A stretch of DNA of 64,000 bases, taken from NCBI GenBank assembly GCA_013076295.1, contig RQOL01000519.1, positions 434,001-498,000 of the forward strand. Direction: 5' to 3'. The notes below the pieces were generated by a model that was not told the DNA's origin, did no database searches, and worked only from the letters and a program-made list of their open reading frames with translations. The stretch comes from Sanderia malayensis. Taxonomy: Eukaryota > Cnidaria > Scyphozoa > Semaeostomeae > Pelagiidae. This document shows, one piece after another, positions 58,701 through 63,599 of this stretch (the first letter of the stretch is position 1; the number at the start of each line of letters is the position of its first letter). A program made the translations under genes and the position numbers.

Positions 58701-60840
58701 TGTAAAGACCGGGGAGAACATGATCAAAGAGGGACATGTAGATGAACCAGAGGTATTGAAGAAGGATCTTGGTGAATTGACAATGCGTTGGGAAGCACTT
58801 TGCGCTATGTCAGTCACAAAGCAAGAAAGACTCATGAATTCATTGGTGCTGGCTAAAGAAATGCAATCTGGAAGCCAAGCACTTATGAGACGTCTACACG
58901 AACTGGAATCCATCTTGAAGGTACAAGGACCAATCGCTGATGAAATTGCACCATTGAGAAACCAGATTGATGAGTTCCAGACTTTCCAGAGAGAGCTGCA
59001 AGTCGAAGAAGGCAACTTGAATTCGATACTGAAAAAAGGAGAAGTTATTTTACGATTTTGCCATCCAACAGCTCTGCAAACAATTCGACATCAAATAGCA
59101 ATTCTGAAGAGACGGTGGAGTGATGTATCTAGTTGGGCGAAGCAAAGGGACACTCGTCTAAAAGAAGGACTTGATAAGATGCTTGCTGAACAACGACTGA
59201 TTGAGGTTTTGATGATTTGGATAACAGAAGAAGAGACAATTATCATTGAAAGAGAGAAGATTCCTTTACCCGATGATTACGATGCAGTTTATGCTCTGCT
59301 TGACGAACACAAGCAGTTGCAGAGTGAATCAACATCGAAACAACCAGATTACGACCAGGTGACAAAGCATGCGAAGAAGAAAGTGAGCACTGATAGGCGA
59401 AGACCTGTTAAGACACCTGGAAGGGGACGTGAAGGATCATTTGTGAAAGAATACGCAAGTCCAGCTGTTACTCAACTTGCAAAGAGATGGCAGAACCTCT
59501 GGTTGTTGTTGATGGACAGACAACTGAGATTGCAAGGCAAGCTTGATGAGATCAGAATACAGAAAGCATCAGCCGAATTCAACTGGACGGAATGGAGAGA
59601 ACGTTGCAAGTCCTGGCTCAGGGAGTCCAAATCAAGAATATCAGATATGTGGAGAAACAAAGACAAAGATCGTGATAACAAGTTGAATCGGGAAGAATTT
59701 GTTGAGGCCATCATTGAAACGACTTTCGTAACAGAACGATGGGAGATCGAACTTGTATTCAACATGTTTGAAAGCAGTTCGTTGATTGACTACAAGACTT
59801 TTGTAGATGCGTTGAAAGATCGCATGCCAAAAAGAAAAGAAAAACCAGCAACTGATGATGAACGAATCCACGATGAAATAGAAAAACAAGTGGAGCTGTG
59901 TGTCTGCCCACGTCGCTATGCCATTGTGAAAATCACCGAAGGCAAATACTACTTCGGCGAGTCGCAGAAGTTGAGAATGGTGCGCATCATGAGAACATCC
60001 GTGATGGTAAGAGTTGGTGGTGGATGGGAAACGCTTCAGCATTTCTTGCTAAAAAATGACCCGTGCAGAGCAGAAGGTAGGACGCAGTACGAGCTGCGCG
60101 AGACTCTACTGATGCCATCAGGTGCTACTACCAGCATGCAAGGGTTCAAATACAAGAGACCTGGTTATTCAAGAGAAGGCTCGGGTGTTAGACCAAGGGC
60201 GCCATCAAGAGAAGCTTCCGGGGAGATCCGCAGAGGATACTCTGGTATTCCAAGAAGACAACAAGCCGATCTCGACAGGGATGATATGAAGATTCCCAAG
60301 TATGGTGCTACGGATTATTCAAAAGTCAGAAGCAGTGGTTATGGGGTATCACCGTCAGTGAAAAAGAAGCGAATGCCTGGTGCTGCAACACAGGAAGATG
60401 GTAAGCCAAGATTAAGGAGATCTGGCAGTGGTTTATCAACTGGAAGTAGAGATTCGTTGAATGCCGATACGCCGAAGTATGCGCGTGAAAGATCTGGAGA
60501 CGTCTTCTCAAGGCTTTATGGTTCATCAGGCAAGCCGAAAGCAACGACAACAGTTGTAAGAGAAGTTAAACCACGACAGGGACAAGTCAAGCCAAGAGGC
60601 ACACCCGTTAAGACCGAGAAGAAGGAAACCGAGACTCCTACTAAACCACAATCGAAATCGAGGTTGGGTGGTGTATTTGCACGCCTCACGACAACTGGCA
60701 CTGCCACAAAGAAAGCCACTGCGGAGACAGCTGAGGGGAGCAAAGGAAAAGTACCTGCAAAGAAAGCCCTTACGAAGGAGCAGAAGAAAGAGGAAGGATG
60801 GAAATCGACAAGGGGTAAATCAACACCATCGAAAAAGTAA
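12653..60840 (+). CDS. Spectraplakin-like giant cytoskeletal crosslinker, 5' incomplete, 46 coding exons
   Basis: Visible order: DG-turn repeat region (12653 to ~25020), Ser-Pro hinge (~25063-25245), roughly 60-64 spectrin-type three-helix repeats (25500 to ~59590), EF-hand pair (first loop DKDRDNKLNREE at 59662-59697), GAS2/GAR domain (~59870-60085, VMVRVGGGW and KNDPCRA), and a basic Gly/Ser/Arg tail with SGIP. Rod followed by EF and GAS2 is diagnostic of the MACF1/dystonin/Short stop family, which links microtubules to actin. Exons 2-46 sum to 22,347 nt (7,448 codons plus stop) and stay in frame through all proposed junctions, which supports the model. Exon 1 adds about 4,370 codons and carries a one-base frame break near 21114. 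Actin-binding CH domains and a plakin domain are not seen; no start codon is visible. Known family rods are much shorter. Splice sites were read by eye and no transcript was available. Confidence 0.85.
21110..21116 (+). other. One-base deletion breaking the reading frame
   Basis: All other copies read ACAAAAGAAAGCCGTCG here; this copy reads ACAAAAGAAGCCGTCG. The shifted frame stops at 21219, while the correct frame resumes at once and stays open for 4.6 kb. The context is a short A run, so a sequencing or consensus error is more likely than a true null. Confidence 0.85.
21342..25020 (+). repeat. Three older, diverged DG-turn units (~1.14 kb each)
   Basis: Starts marked by IERVYVTRIL (~21880), IQRIYETKIL (~23030) and VERLYTTLLL (~24170). 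Unit ends are marked by VYRTIIVEPDG (~22645), IFRTVIVSPTG (~23780) and VYKLVILSPKG (~24920). They align to the part of the 518-residue unit from VERVYVTRIL to VYRTIIIAPDG but lack most of the extra PEEP-rich segment. Their divergence shows the repeat architecture is old and only the 5' part was recently homogenised. Confidence 0.8.
23861..24000 (+). repeat. Coding minisatellite, GEKPSEEKPL-type 15 bp units
   Basis: In-frame tandem units of five residues (EKPLG, EKPSE, GKPSG, ...), all multiples of 15 bp, inside the diverged part of exon 1. Length changes here would keep the frame. Confidence 0.85.
25063..25245 (+). other. Ser-Pro-rich basic hinge between DG-turn region and rod
   Basis: Many SP pairs flanked by Arg/Lys (SPDRKSPSPERPGKKSP and onward). 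This is a low-complexity linker with repeated proline-directed kinase consensus sites. Its placement between a beta-rich and a helical region suggests a flexible, phosphorylatable hinge (inference). Confidence 0.75.
25764..26085 (+). other. Intron after the giant exon, with two strong hairpins
   Basis: Shortly after the donor lie two inverted repeats: 25809-25844 (GAGGC..GATAAAC / GTTTATC..GCCTC, 8 nt loop) and 25852-25877 (AGCCTATTG / CAATAGGCT, perfect 9 bp stem). No gene in the intron. Confidence 0.7.
26086..26415 (+). CDS. Exon 2: one spectrin repeat
   Basis: 110 codons, NLHKDLVAHV to DEMAVLK. Acceptor TTTTGCAG, donor AAG|GTAGGA, phase 0 on both sides. Confidence 0.85.
26663..26992 (+). 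CDS. Exon 3: one spectrin repeat
   Basis: 110 codons, DMKDLISKDR to KEQLKKLD; acceptor TTCATTAG, donor GAT|GTAAGT. Confidence 0.85.
27102..27199 (+). CDS. Exon 4: first part of a split spectrin repeat
   Basis: 98 nt, NLQKEIDEQR to NLYCVDS plus two bases (phase 2). With exon 5 it makes 351 nt, one repeat length, so this repeat has gained an extra intron. Donor AAG|GTGTGT. Confidence 0.75.
27395..27647 (+). CDS. Exon 5: second part of a split spectrin repeat
   Basis: 253 nt to KQIAKLD, donor GAT|GTAAGA. Two in-frame acceptors six bases apart (GCAG ending 27394, GTAG ending 27400) would add or skip two residues (Gly-Arg). The start is therefore uncertain by 6 nt. Confidence 0.72.
27799..28128 (+). 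CDS. Exon 6: one spectrin repeat
   Basis: 110 codons, PLHKEVIQHE to LHNIR; donor AGG|GTATGC. Confidence 0.84.
28324..28650 (+). CDS. Exon 7: one spectrin repeat
   Basis: 109 codons, ATLDMFDRNE to KKQLDTVK; acceptor TTTGCTGCAG, donor AAG|GTAATG. Confidence 0.84.
28739..29074 (+). CDS. Exon 8: spectrin repeat with Ile-rich first helix
   Basis: 112 codons. The first helix is EVLIIITEIITIIEVIEI, unusually Ile-rich for a soluble spectrin repeat, then returns to charged helix. Donor TCC|GTAAGT. Confidence 0.82.
29224..29553 (+). CDS. Exon 9: one spectrin repeat
   Basis: 110 codons, ILYQDVLSHE to QKRAIE; contains RWNTVRDKI, the usual helix-B Trp context. Confidence 0.84.
29696..30043 (+). CDS. 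Exon 10: one spectrin repeat
   Basis: 116 codons, DLIKESEQKK to EQHIIK; the longest of the single-repeat exons before exon 37. Confidence 0.84.
30325..31341 (+). CDS. Exon 11: three spectrin repeats fused in one exon
   Basis: 339 codons (3 x 113), ALISKVDSRE to LKKKTK, phase 0 at both ends; two internal module boundaries lack introns. Confidence 0.85.
31466..31804 (+). CDS. Exon 12: one spectrin repeat
   Basis: 113 codons, DLQDDIIEHM to VRDLN; donor AAT|GTGAGT. Confidence 0.84.
32046..32378 (+). CDS. Exon 13: one spectrin repeat
   Basis: 111 codons, ENVESLQEHD to LEQNK; weak donor AAG|GTGAAG. Confidence 0.8.
32489..32821 (+). CDS. Exon 14: one spectrin repeat
   Basis: 111 codons, VVEEELAKQQ to LDEQK. 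Acceptor CGCTTAAG is unusual (AAG), chosen because it keeps phase and module length. Confidence 0.78.
32947..33279 (+). CDS. Exon 15: one spectrin repeat
   Basis: 111 codons, DVESEIETLK to AKDND; donor GAT|GTAAGT. Confidence 0.84.
33397..33738 (+). CDS. Exon 16: one spectrin repeat
   Basis: 114 codons, AFEAELKSKE to VERIE; donor GAG|GTATAT. Confidence 0.83.
33833..34165 (+). CDS. Exon 17: one spectrin repeat
   Basis: 111 codons, DFVAKSSNCN to IQEVD; donor GAC|GTAAGC. The preceding intron is only 94 bp. Confidence 0.83.
34284..34616 (+). CDS. Exon 18: one spectrin repeat
   Basis: 111 codons, DLLDELKTKR to VQSQK; acceptor TTTAAAG, donor AAG|GTAAAT. Confidence 0.82.
34763..35086 (+). CDS. Exon 19: one spectrin repeat
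   Basis: 108 codons, ATSKDLEHLK to DQELK; contains RWDAMNDRI; donor AAG|GTTTGT. Confidence 0.83.
35318..35659 (+). CDS. Exon 20: one spectrin repeat
   Basis: 114 codons, EIMADVQRKT to IARVE; contains RWNDLNSEL; donor GAG|GTTTGT. Confidence 0.83.
35878..36195 (+). CDS. Exon 21: one spectrin repeat
   Basis: 106 codons, AIEDLFEEMD to LENVN; the helix-B Trp position is replaced, in a Lys/Gln-rich helix. Confidence 0.82.
36424..37095 (+). CDS. Exon 22: two spectrin repeats
   Basis: 224 codons (2 x 112), DLEYSLNIMR to KEMIN; acceptor TCCTTCAG, donor AAT|GTAAGT. Confidence 0.84.
37197..37385 (+). CDS. Exon 23: partial spectrin repeat
   Basis: 63 codons, EYKEDFEKLK to DKQEQ. With exon 24 it makes 224 codons (two repeats), so an extra phase-0 intron cuts the first repeat of this pair. 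Confidence 0.78.
37605..38087 (+). CDS. Exon 24: remainder of one repeat plus a second
   Basis: 161 codons, VNKLHYKFIK to LQDVE; donor GAG|GTAAGG. Confidence 0.82.
38296..38952 (+). CDS. Exon 25: two spectrin repeats
   Basis: 219 codons, TLLDEIDKHR to EELLQ; acceptor GTTCTAG, donor CAG|GTAACT. Confidence 0.84.
39085..39408 (+). CDS. Exon 26: one spectrin repeat
   Basis: 108 codons, ELQKEVEQKE to DEIK; weak donor AAA|GTAAAA just before the 184 bp repeat intron. Confidence 0.8.
39409..41521 (+). other. Intron filled by a 184 bp tandem repeat
   Basis: A 2.1 kb intron between exons 26 and 27, almost all of it tandem repeat (next entry); 41220-41521 is a decayed unit and unique sequence. No gene. 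Confidence 0.85.
39440..41300. repeat. Intronic tandem array, exact 184 bp period, 10 copies plus a decayed one
   Basis: CCTTCTGATCACGTTGAAAC occurs at 39451, 39635, 39819, 40003, 40187, 40371, 40555, 40739, 40923 and 41107, always 184 bp apart; a degenerate copy follows at ~41291. Substitutions exist between copies but essentially no length change. Confidence 0.95.
41522..41833 (+). CDS. Exon 27: one spectrin repeat
   Basis: 104 codons, SLLNDICDND to LKEIE; acceptor CTGTTTAG, donor GAG|GTGAGT. Confidence 0.82.
41834..42494 (+). other. Intron, 661 bp
   Basis: AT-rich unique sequence between exons 27 and 28; no gene, repeat or RNA recognised. Confidence 0.7.
42495..42827 (+). CDS. Exon 28: one spectrin repeat
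   Basis: 111 codons, ALQDEYIKQR to QKDHE; donor GAG|GTATGA. Confidence 0.84.
43003..43332 (+). CDS. Exon 29: one spectrin repeat
   Basis: 110 codons, QIHNDVLQEE to KKVK; donor AAG|GTAAGA. Confidence 0.84.
43498..43821 (+). CDS. Exon 30: one spectrin repeat
   Basis: 108 codons, DTVKDINDHK to IDKIE; donor GAG|GTAGGT. Confidence 0.84.
43965..44297 (+). CDS. Exon 31: one spectrin repeat
   Basis: 111 codons, KLIDAHEEIQ to ISEIE; donor GAG|GTACAT. Confidence 0.83.
44451..44783 (+). CDS. Exon 32: one spectrin repeat
   Basis: 111 codons, KLQDEAITKK to IQEYE; last exon before the 2.7 kb intron. Confidence 0.84.
45354..45380 (+). CDS. Candidate alternative first exon encoding MGQCCGSRK (acylation signal)
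   Basis: ATG with a strong start context (AACATGG) opens nine codons, MGQCCGSRK, followed immediately by a splice donor (AAG|GTATGT) in phase 0, the phase needed to join exon 33 at 47453. An in-frame TAG at 45279-45281 lies upstream with no other in-frame ATG between. Gly2 followed by Q-C-C-G-S fits the N-myristoylation pattern, and Cys4/Cys5 are typical palmitoylation sites. Splicing to exon 33 would give MGQCCGSRK-FIQQDVN..., about 3,684 residues: the last half of the rod plus EF-GAS2 and tail, without CH domains. Some vertebrate and fly spectraplakin isoforms also use alternative first exons. Inference only; a nine-codon match can arise by chance. Confidence 0.45.
46094..46113. repeat. (AAT)n microsatellite
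   Basis: Run of AAT/ATA units inside the 2.7 kb intron. Confidence 0.8.
47453..47788 (+). CDS. Exon 33: one spectrin repeat
   Basis: 112 codons, FIQQDVNQQE to KDLQ; contains RWTNLKTRS; acceptor ATTTTTTAG, donor CAG|GTAAGG. Would be the second exon of the proposed short isoform. Confidence 0.84.
48002..48340 (+). CDS. Exon 34: one spectrin repeat
   Basis: 113 codons, DFKNDVTNHS to EKLK; contains RWIELNGFI; donor AAG|GTGAAT. Confidence 0.83.
48517..48825 (+). CDS. Exon 35: one spectrin repeat (short)
   Basis: 103 codons, DLERDVSEKK to LHDLN; donor AAC|GTAAGT. Confidence 0.83.
48826..49491 (+). other. Intron, 666 bp
   Basis: Unique AT-rich sequence with an (AT)12 microsatellite at 49293-49316; no gene recognised. 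Confidence 0.7.
49293..49316. repeat. (AT)12 microsatellite
   Basis: Twelve uninterrupted AT units in the intron between exons 35 and 36. Confidence 0.9.
49492..49824 (+). CDS. Exon 36: one spectrin repeat
   Basis: 111 codons, NLEEEIGNHK to DEIK; donor AAG|GTCAGT. Confidence 0.82.
50002..50364 (+). CDS. Exon 37: long spectrin repeat with Ile/Val-rich helix
   Basis: 121 codons, DVVDTLKKKK to YSVKIR. The helix FVEVIEILEIWIVEIVEII (about 50203-50263) is strongly hydrophobic; donor AGG|GTATGT. Confidence 0.82.
50514..55221 (+). CDS. Exon 38: intronless block of ~14 spectrin repeats
   Basis: 1,569 codons plus one base, VLEEIVEYLH to VEDK. Repeats are marked by Trp-containing helices such as RWKDLKEKS, RWDNVTNVV, LWDTIDKKI, KWDTVKSLL, LWDSLNSYV and RWDELNKDV. 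It ends in phase 1 (AAA G|GTTTGT), unlike the phase-0 rule elsewhere. All internal module boundaries lack introns. Confidence 0.88.
55356..55513 (+). CDS. Exon 39: remainder of the last repeat begun in exon 38
   Basis: 158 nt; completes the split Gly codon, ISIGEAAQK to KQHE; donor GAG|GTTTGT. Confidence 0.82.
55661..55990 (+). CDS. Exon 40: one spectrin repeat
   Basis: 110 codons, ETEFELESFE to REHE; donor GAG|GTAAGC. Confidence 0.84.
56081..56407 (+). CDS. Exon 41: one spectrin repeat
   Basis: 109 codons, ALHDAFDSSK to LKGSR; contains QWGALENKW; the preceding intron is only 90 bp. Confidence 0.84.
56541..57197 (+). CDS. Exon 42: two spectrin repeats
   Basis: 219 codons, ELYKQLVASQ to DKHK; contains RWDALQAKS. 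The helix VVVEEIIIWIEQTIVIL is again Ile/Val-rich. Confidence 0.85.
57309..57962 (+). CDS. Exon 43: two spectrin repeats
   Basis: 218 codons, EFVKVLDERA to KKHK; contains RWKDLIMVAK; donor AAG|GTAGTT. Confidence 0.85.
58095..58261 (+). CDS. Exon 44: first half of a spectrin repeat
   Basis: 167 nt (55 codons plus 2), ELQSMVGSLQ to MSVE; contains QWDEICSMS; ends in phase 2, AAG|GTGAGC. Confidence 0.82.
58385..58544 (+). CDS. Exon 45: second half of a spectrin repeat
   Basis: 160 nt; completes the split Arg codon, QRQLEDSLL to DHHK; exons 44 and 45 together make one 109-residue repeat. Confidence 0.82.
58654..60840 (+). CDS. Exon 46 (last): final repeats, EF-hands, GAS2 domain, basic tail
   Basis: 728 codons plus TAA. 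Order: two to three spectrin repeats (to ~59590; contains RWEALCAMS, RRWSDVSSW and RWQNLWLLL), with a KQPDYDQVTK linker as in MACF1; EF-hand 1 with an intact loop DKDRDNKLNREE (59662-59697); a second EF-hand whose loop is shortened to ESSSLIDYKT and lacks acidic ligands; GAS2/GAR domain with CVC, VMVRVGGGW and KNDPCRA (~59870-60085), the microtubule-binding module; then ~250 residues rich in Gly, Ser, Arg and Lys with YSGIPRR (SGIP at 60241-60252). EF-GAS2-tail is the C-terminal signature of spectraplakins. Confidence 0.93.
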   Translation, partial: HFQRELGGRQRNFDKIVKTGENMIKEGHVDEPEVLKKDLGELTMRWEALCAMSVTKQERLMNSLVLAKEMQSGSQALMRRLHELESILKVQGPIADEIAPLRNQIDEFQTFQRELQVEEGNLNSILKKGEVILRFCHPTALQTIRHQIAILKRRWSDVSSWAKQRDTRLKEGLDKMLAEQRLIEVLMIWITEEETIIIEREKIPLPDDYDAVYALLDEHKQLQSESTSKQPDYDQVTKHAKKKVSTDRRRPVKTPGRGREGSFVKEYASPAVTQLAKRWQNLWLLLMDRQLRLQGKLDEIRIQKASAEFNWTEWRERCKSWLRESKSRISDMWRNKDKDRDNKLNREEFVEAIIETTFVTERWEIELVFNMFESSSLIDYKTFVDALKDRMPKRKEKPATDDERIHDEIEKQVELCVCPRRYAIVKITEGKYYFGESQKLRMVRIMRTSVMVRVGGGWETLQHFLLKNDPCRAEGRTQYELRETLLMPSGATTSMQGFKYKRPGYSREGSGVRPRAPSREASGEIRRGYSGIPRRQQADLDRDDMKIPKYGATDYSKVRSSGYGVSPSVKKKRMPGAATQEDGKPRLRRSGSGLSTGSRDSLNADTPKYARERSGDVFSRLYGSSGKPKATTTVVREVKPRQGQVKPRGTPVKTEKKETETPTKPQSKSRLGGVFARLTTTGTATKKATAETAEGSKGKVPAKKALTKEQKKEEGWKSTRGKSTPSKK
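59662..59697 (+). other. EF-hand 1 calcium-binding loop
   Basis: DKDRDNKLNREE has Asp at positions 1, 3 and 5, Asn at 9 and Glu at 12, a canonical 12-residue calcium loop. Confidence 0.9.
59870..60085 (+). other. GAS2 (GAR) domain
   Basis: The stretch from KQVELCVCPRRY to KNDPCRAEGR contains the invariant VMVRVGGGW and the Cys residues (CxC and DPC) that in this family coordinate zinc. The spacing between KYYFG and the following QKLRMVRI is shorter than in vertebrate MACF1 and closer to GAS2-like proteins. Confidence 0.9.
60241..60252 (+). other. SxIP motif (SGIP) in the basic tail
   Basis: Codons for S-G-I-P followed by Arg-Arg in a Ser/Arg-rich disordered tail. SxIP in such a context binds EB1-family proteins at growing microtubule ends and occurs in the tail of vertebrate spectraplakins. 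Confidence 0.65.
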
Positions 60841-63217
60841 TTACTTATTACCAAACATGAATGCTGAAATATTAATAATGCAATTGCGAAATGCAATTTC
60901 ACCTTTAAATGCGAAGGAAGTCGACGATAAAAACTATTGAAGTGAAACAACTTCTAATATTTTGATTATTTTTATTTTCTTTAGACATTAAATAGTTGTA
61001 ATTCTTTCATGGATAATTATTTATTTTATATTGCTGTATTGTGTTGAGAAAAGCTAAGGATAAACTATAGCTAACAATGTTTTGAGATGTGCAAGCAACA
61101 GTTTCATGCATTTTTCAATAATTTCAATAAATGCAAATTTGGGGATTACTTATTTCAGTTGCTTATATTTTTGAGTGAATTTTTGAGAATAATTTCATAT
61201 GAATTCGTAAAATTGCTGTTATTAGCTATTAAAATGCTAGTGCTTGTAGATTTTTTATATAAATTGTATTTATTTCTTTAATGCCTTAGAAGTGTGTTAA
61301 ATGCTTACATAATAATGCACAATTTCGAGGAGTTCCGTAGGATCTGGCTCTGTTTCAGATTGAACAGATCGTAATGCTAAACAAGACATTTTGCCTCTCT
61401 TTTTAACATCTTTATTGTCCTGTTAGCATTACGATAAACAATTTCAAGTATTTATTCCCTTATTTTCATGCTTTATATCGCCTCTCATAATAACATCTTG
61501 CATGGAAGTAAGGGCATTTTACTTGAAAATCGAACAGGAAATCTTTGAACATGGAACTTTCCTCTGCCACTTTCTAATTTCGTTAAAATTATTGTTATTT
61601 TGAATTAAGCCAATATCGCGTAGTATTTGCAAACATATTTACCGTGCAATTTTGTAACGTAGTGTTTAGCAATTTAATCTGAATTTTTTACGCCTAGATA
61701 ATTGTTTTCATTTTTTGCATGAAAGAAAACTGATTCACAAAGTCCGTTGGTTTCTATTCGTTCCAGCTGAGGATGGCTTCGTATTGGGTTTGGCAGCCTC
61801 TTGTCCAAAATAGTTGCTCCGTCTCTGATTGTGTCGCTGCGAAGGCTATCACGTGTCTCTCTGTCTCTGTTTTGAAAACGAATTTCAATTTCGTTCTTTT
61901 TGGATTTGGTAAAGTGAGTGAAGGACAGAGATTTCGTTGCTGATTTTATTAGCTTTTGGCTTCGGTTCTTCTCCGAGTGCATTCGCAAAAGGTTTTGGGA
62001 GGTAAGAACTATATAAAACTCGTCTTTATTTAATGCCATCAGGTTTAAAGGGCAGAGGAGCACACGTTTCCCAAAGTGAGTTTCGCGCTCAAATTTTTTT
62101 TGCATGCTTTAGGCCTAACTGTCGTTATGTTTGCCAGCAGTTGCAGAAGTTGCAGGATGTTTTTAGATTATCCACGATTACTTTAACATCTCCTTCGTAT
62201 ATACAAGTTTTGGTATTTTATAATCACATATTTGTGTATTGACAACGAGTGGATAAACTTTGAGATCGTCGGTTTCAGCTCGTACAAAAAATGGCGTTTT
62301 GTCTTGTAACTGGCCTTGCCCTATCCCTTTATTATTTTTTGAATCATTAATGGCCCATTATTTAGCTCTGCTGTCCTGTATTTTTTAAAATCATAAAATA
62401 AGGAGGCTCTAACTCTGCTATTCTGGTTGGAAACTTTTGAACAAATGGTTAGTTTTAAATGTTTTACATATTCCTTCATTTTTCTCAGCATCAAGATCTC
62501 AAATCATGATATGCAAAGAAAATGTTCTCAAAATCTGGCAATCATTGAAGATATATATACTGAACTGGGTATGATCTTGAGTGCAATCACTTGAGTTATG
62601 GTGCAACTACATATTCAGCAAAGAAATCCACAAAAGCTATTTGGAAATTATAGACCCAAGCCCATGTGATTCTTGGTAAATGTTTCTATTTAATTCCATT
62701 TTTCACTTTAAATTTCAATCTATTCTATGCAGTGTTGATTATTATGCTATATTTCTTATTTTTTTATATTTTTTCTTGCAGTTTCTTCACAGTTTCTTCT
62801 GCTGAAAGATGTCCCTGAAGATGATTACCACCAACACATCACCAACAAAGAAAACAATAAGTCAACGAAAAACAATCACCATGAACAATAAATGCTAGTA
62901 AGTAGTATGAAATGTATTACTCTACTCTTACTTATTTATTTTCATACATCCATTTATTATTATATTCAATATGTTTATTCATTATTTATAGTACTATTTT
63001 GGTCATGATGAAAATTATTATTTTTTCTATTTCCAGATGATTGAACGTAGCCCAAGACATTGCCTTGAATACCCTACATGCTACATGCTGGCCTGATGTA
63101 CAAATAATGGTATGAATATAATGGTTAGGGTAGACTATCTTACTATTGATCAATTTCAGTTATTGATCTCTTTTCTTCATTATTTAACACCTTTCTAATT
63201 TTGATCTTTAACACCTA
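60841..63217. other. 3' UTR and downstream flank
   Basis: The 3' UTR of the spectraplakin-like gene begins at 60841. The rest is AT-rich with no supported gene. A 12 bp perfect inverted repeat lies at 61369-61380 / 61423-61434 (TCGTAATGCTAA / TTAGCATTACGA). A 143-codon minus-strand frame at 61674-62105 shows no recognisable domain. Splice-like AG/GT pairs between 62782 and 63420 could mark a non-coding transcript, but this is weak. Confidence 0.5.
61126..61131 (+). terminator. Candidate polyadenylation signal AATAAA
   Basis: First AATAAA after the stop, 285 nt downstream of TAA 60838-60840. A weaker ATTAAA lies at 60987-60992. Confidence 0.5.
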
Positions 63218-63301
63218 CTACTGACCACCTTTATCATACTACTGACCACCTTTATTTTATTACTCACCACCTTTATTGTACCACTAACCACCTTTATTAT
63301 A
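63218..63301. repeat. 21 bp minisatellite, four units
   Basis: Four units of CTACTGACCACCTTTATCATA with a few substitutions. Confidence 0.85.
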
Positions 63302-63599
63302 CTATTTTTTAGATGATTAGACCCAATGAAGAAACTAAATGAACTACCCAATCAAGAAAGAAACTATCAAACATTGGCTTGGATGTCCATGGTGTTAGAA
63401 TGATGTATTAATCAACTATTTTATTTATTCATTTACTTGTTTACATTTCTTTATGATTCTATTATTTTAATTTTTTATTATGACTGATTTTTTCTTGACG
63501 TATCATTGAATTTCTATTGTTGTCTTTTATCCAATTTTGATATCATATATATATTGTTGTTTTCTTTTGTTTTTGTTTGGTTTTTCTATGTAAATTTAA

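Noticed and set aside
25764..60840. Considered a nesprin or dystrophin identity for the spectrin rod
   Set aside because: There is no KASH, WW or ZZ domain; the EF-hand plus GAS2 end with a KQPDYDQVTK linker fits spectraplakins instead.
61674..62105. 143-codon minus-strand frame in the 3' flank
   Set aside because: Composition is ordinary, no motif recognised, and a chance frame of this length in 3 kb of flank is plausible.
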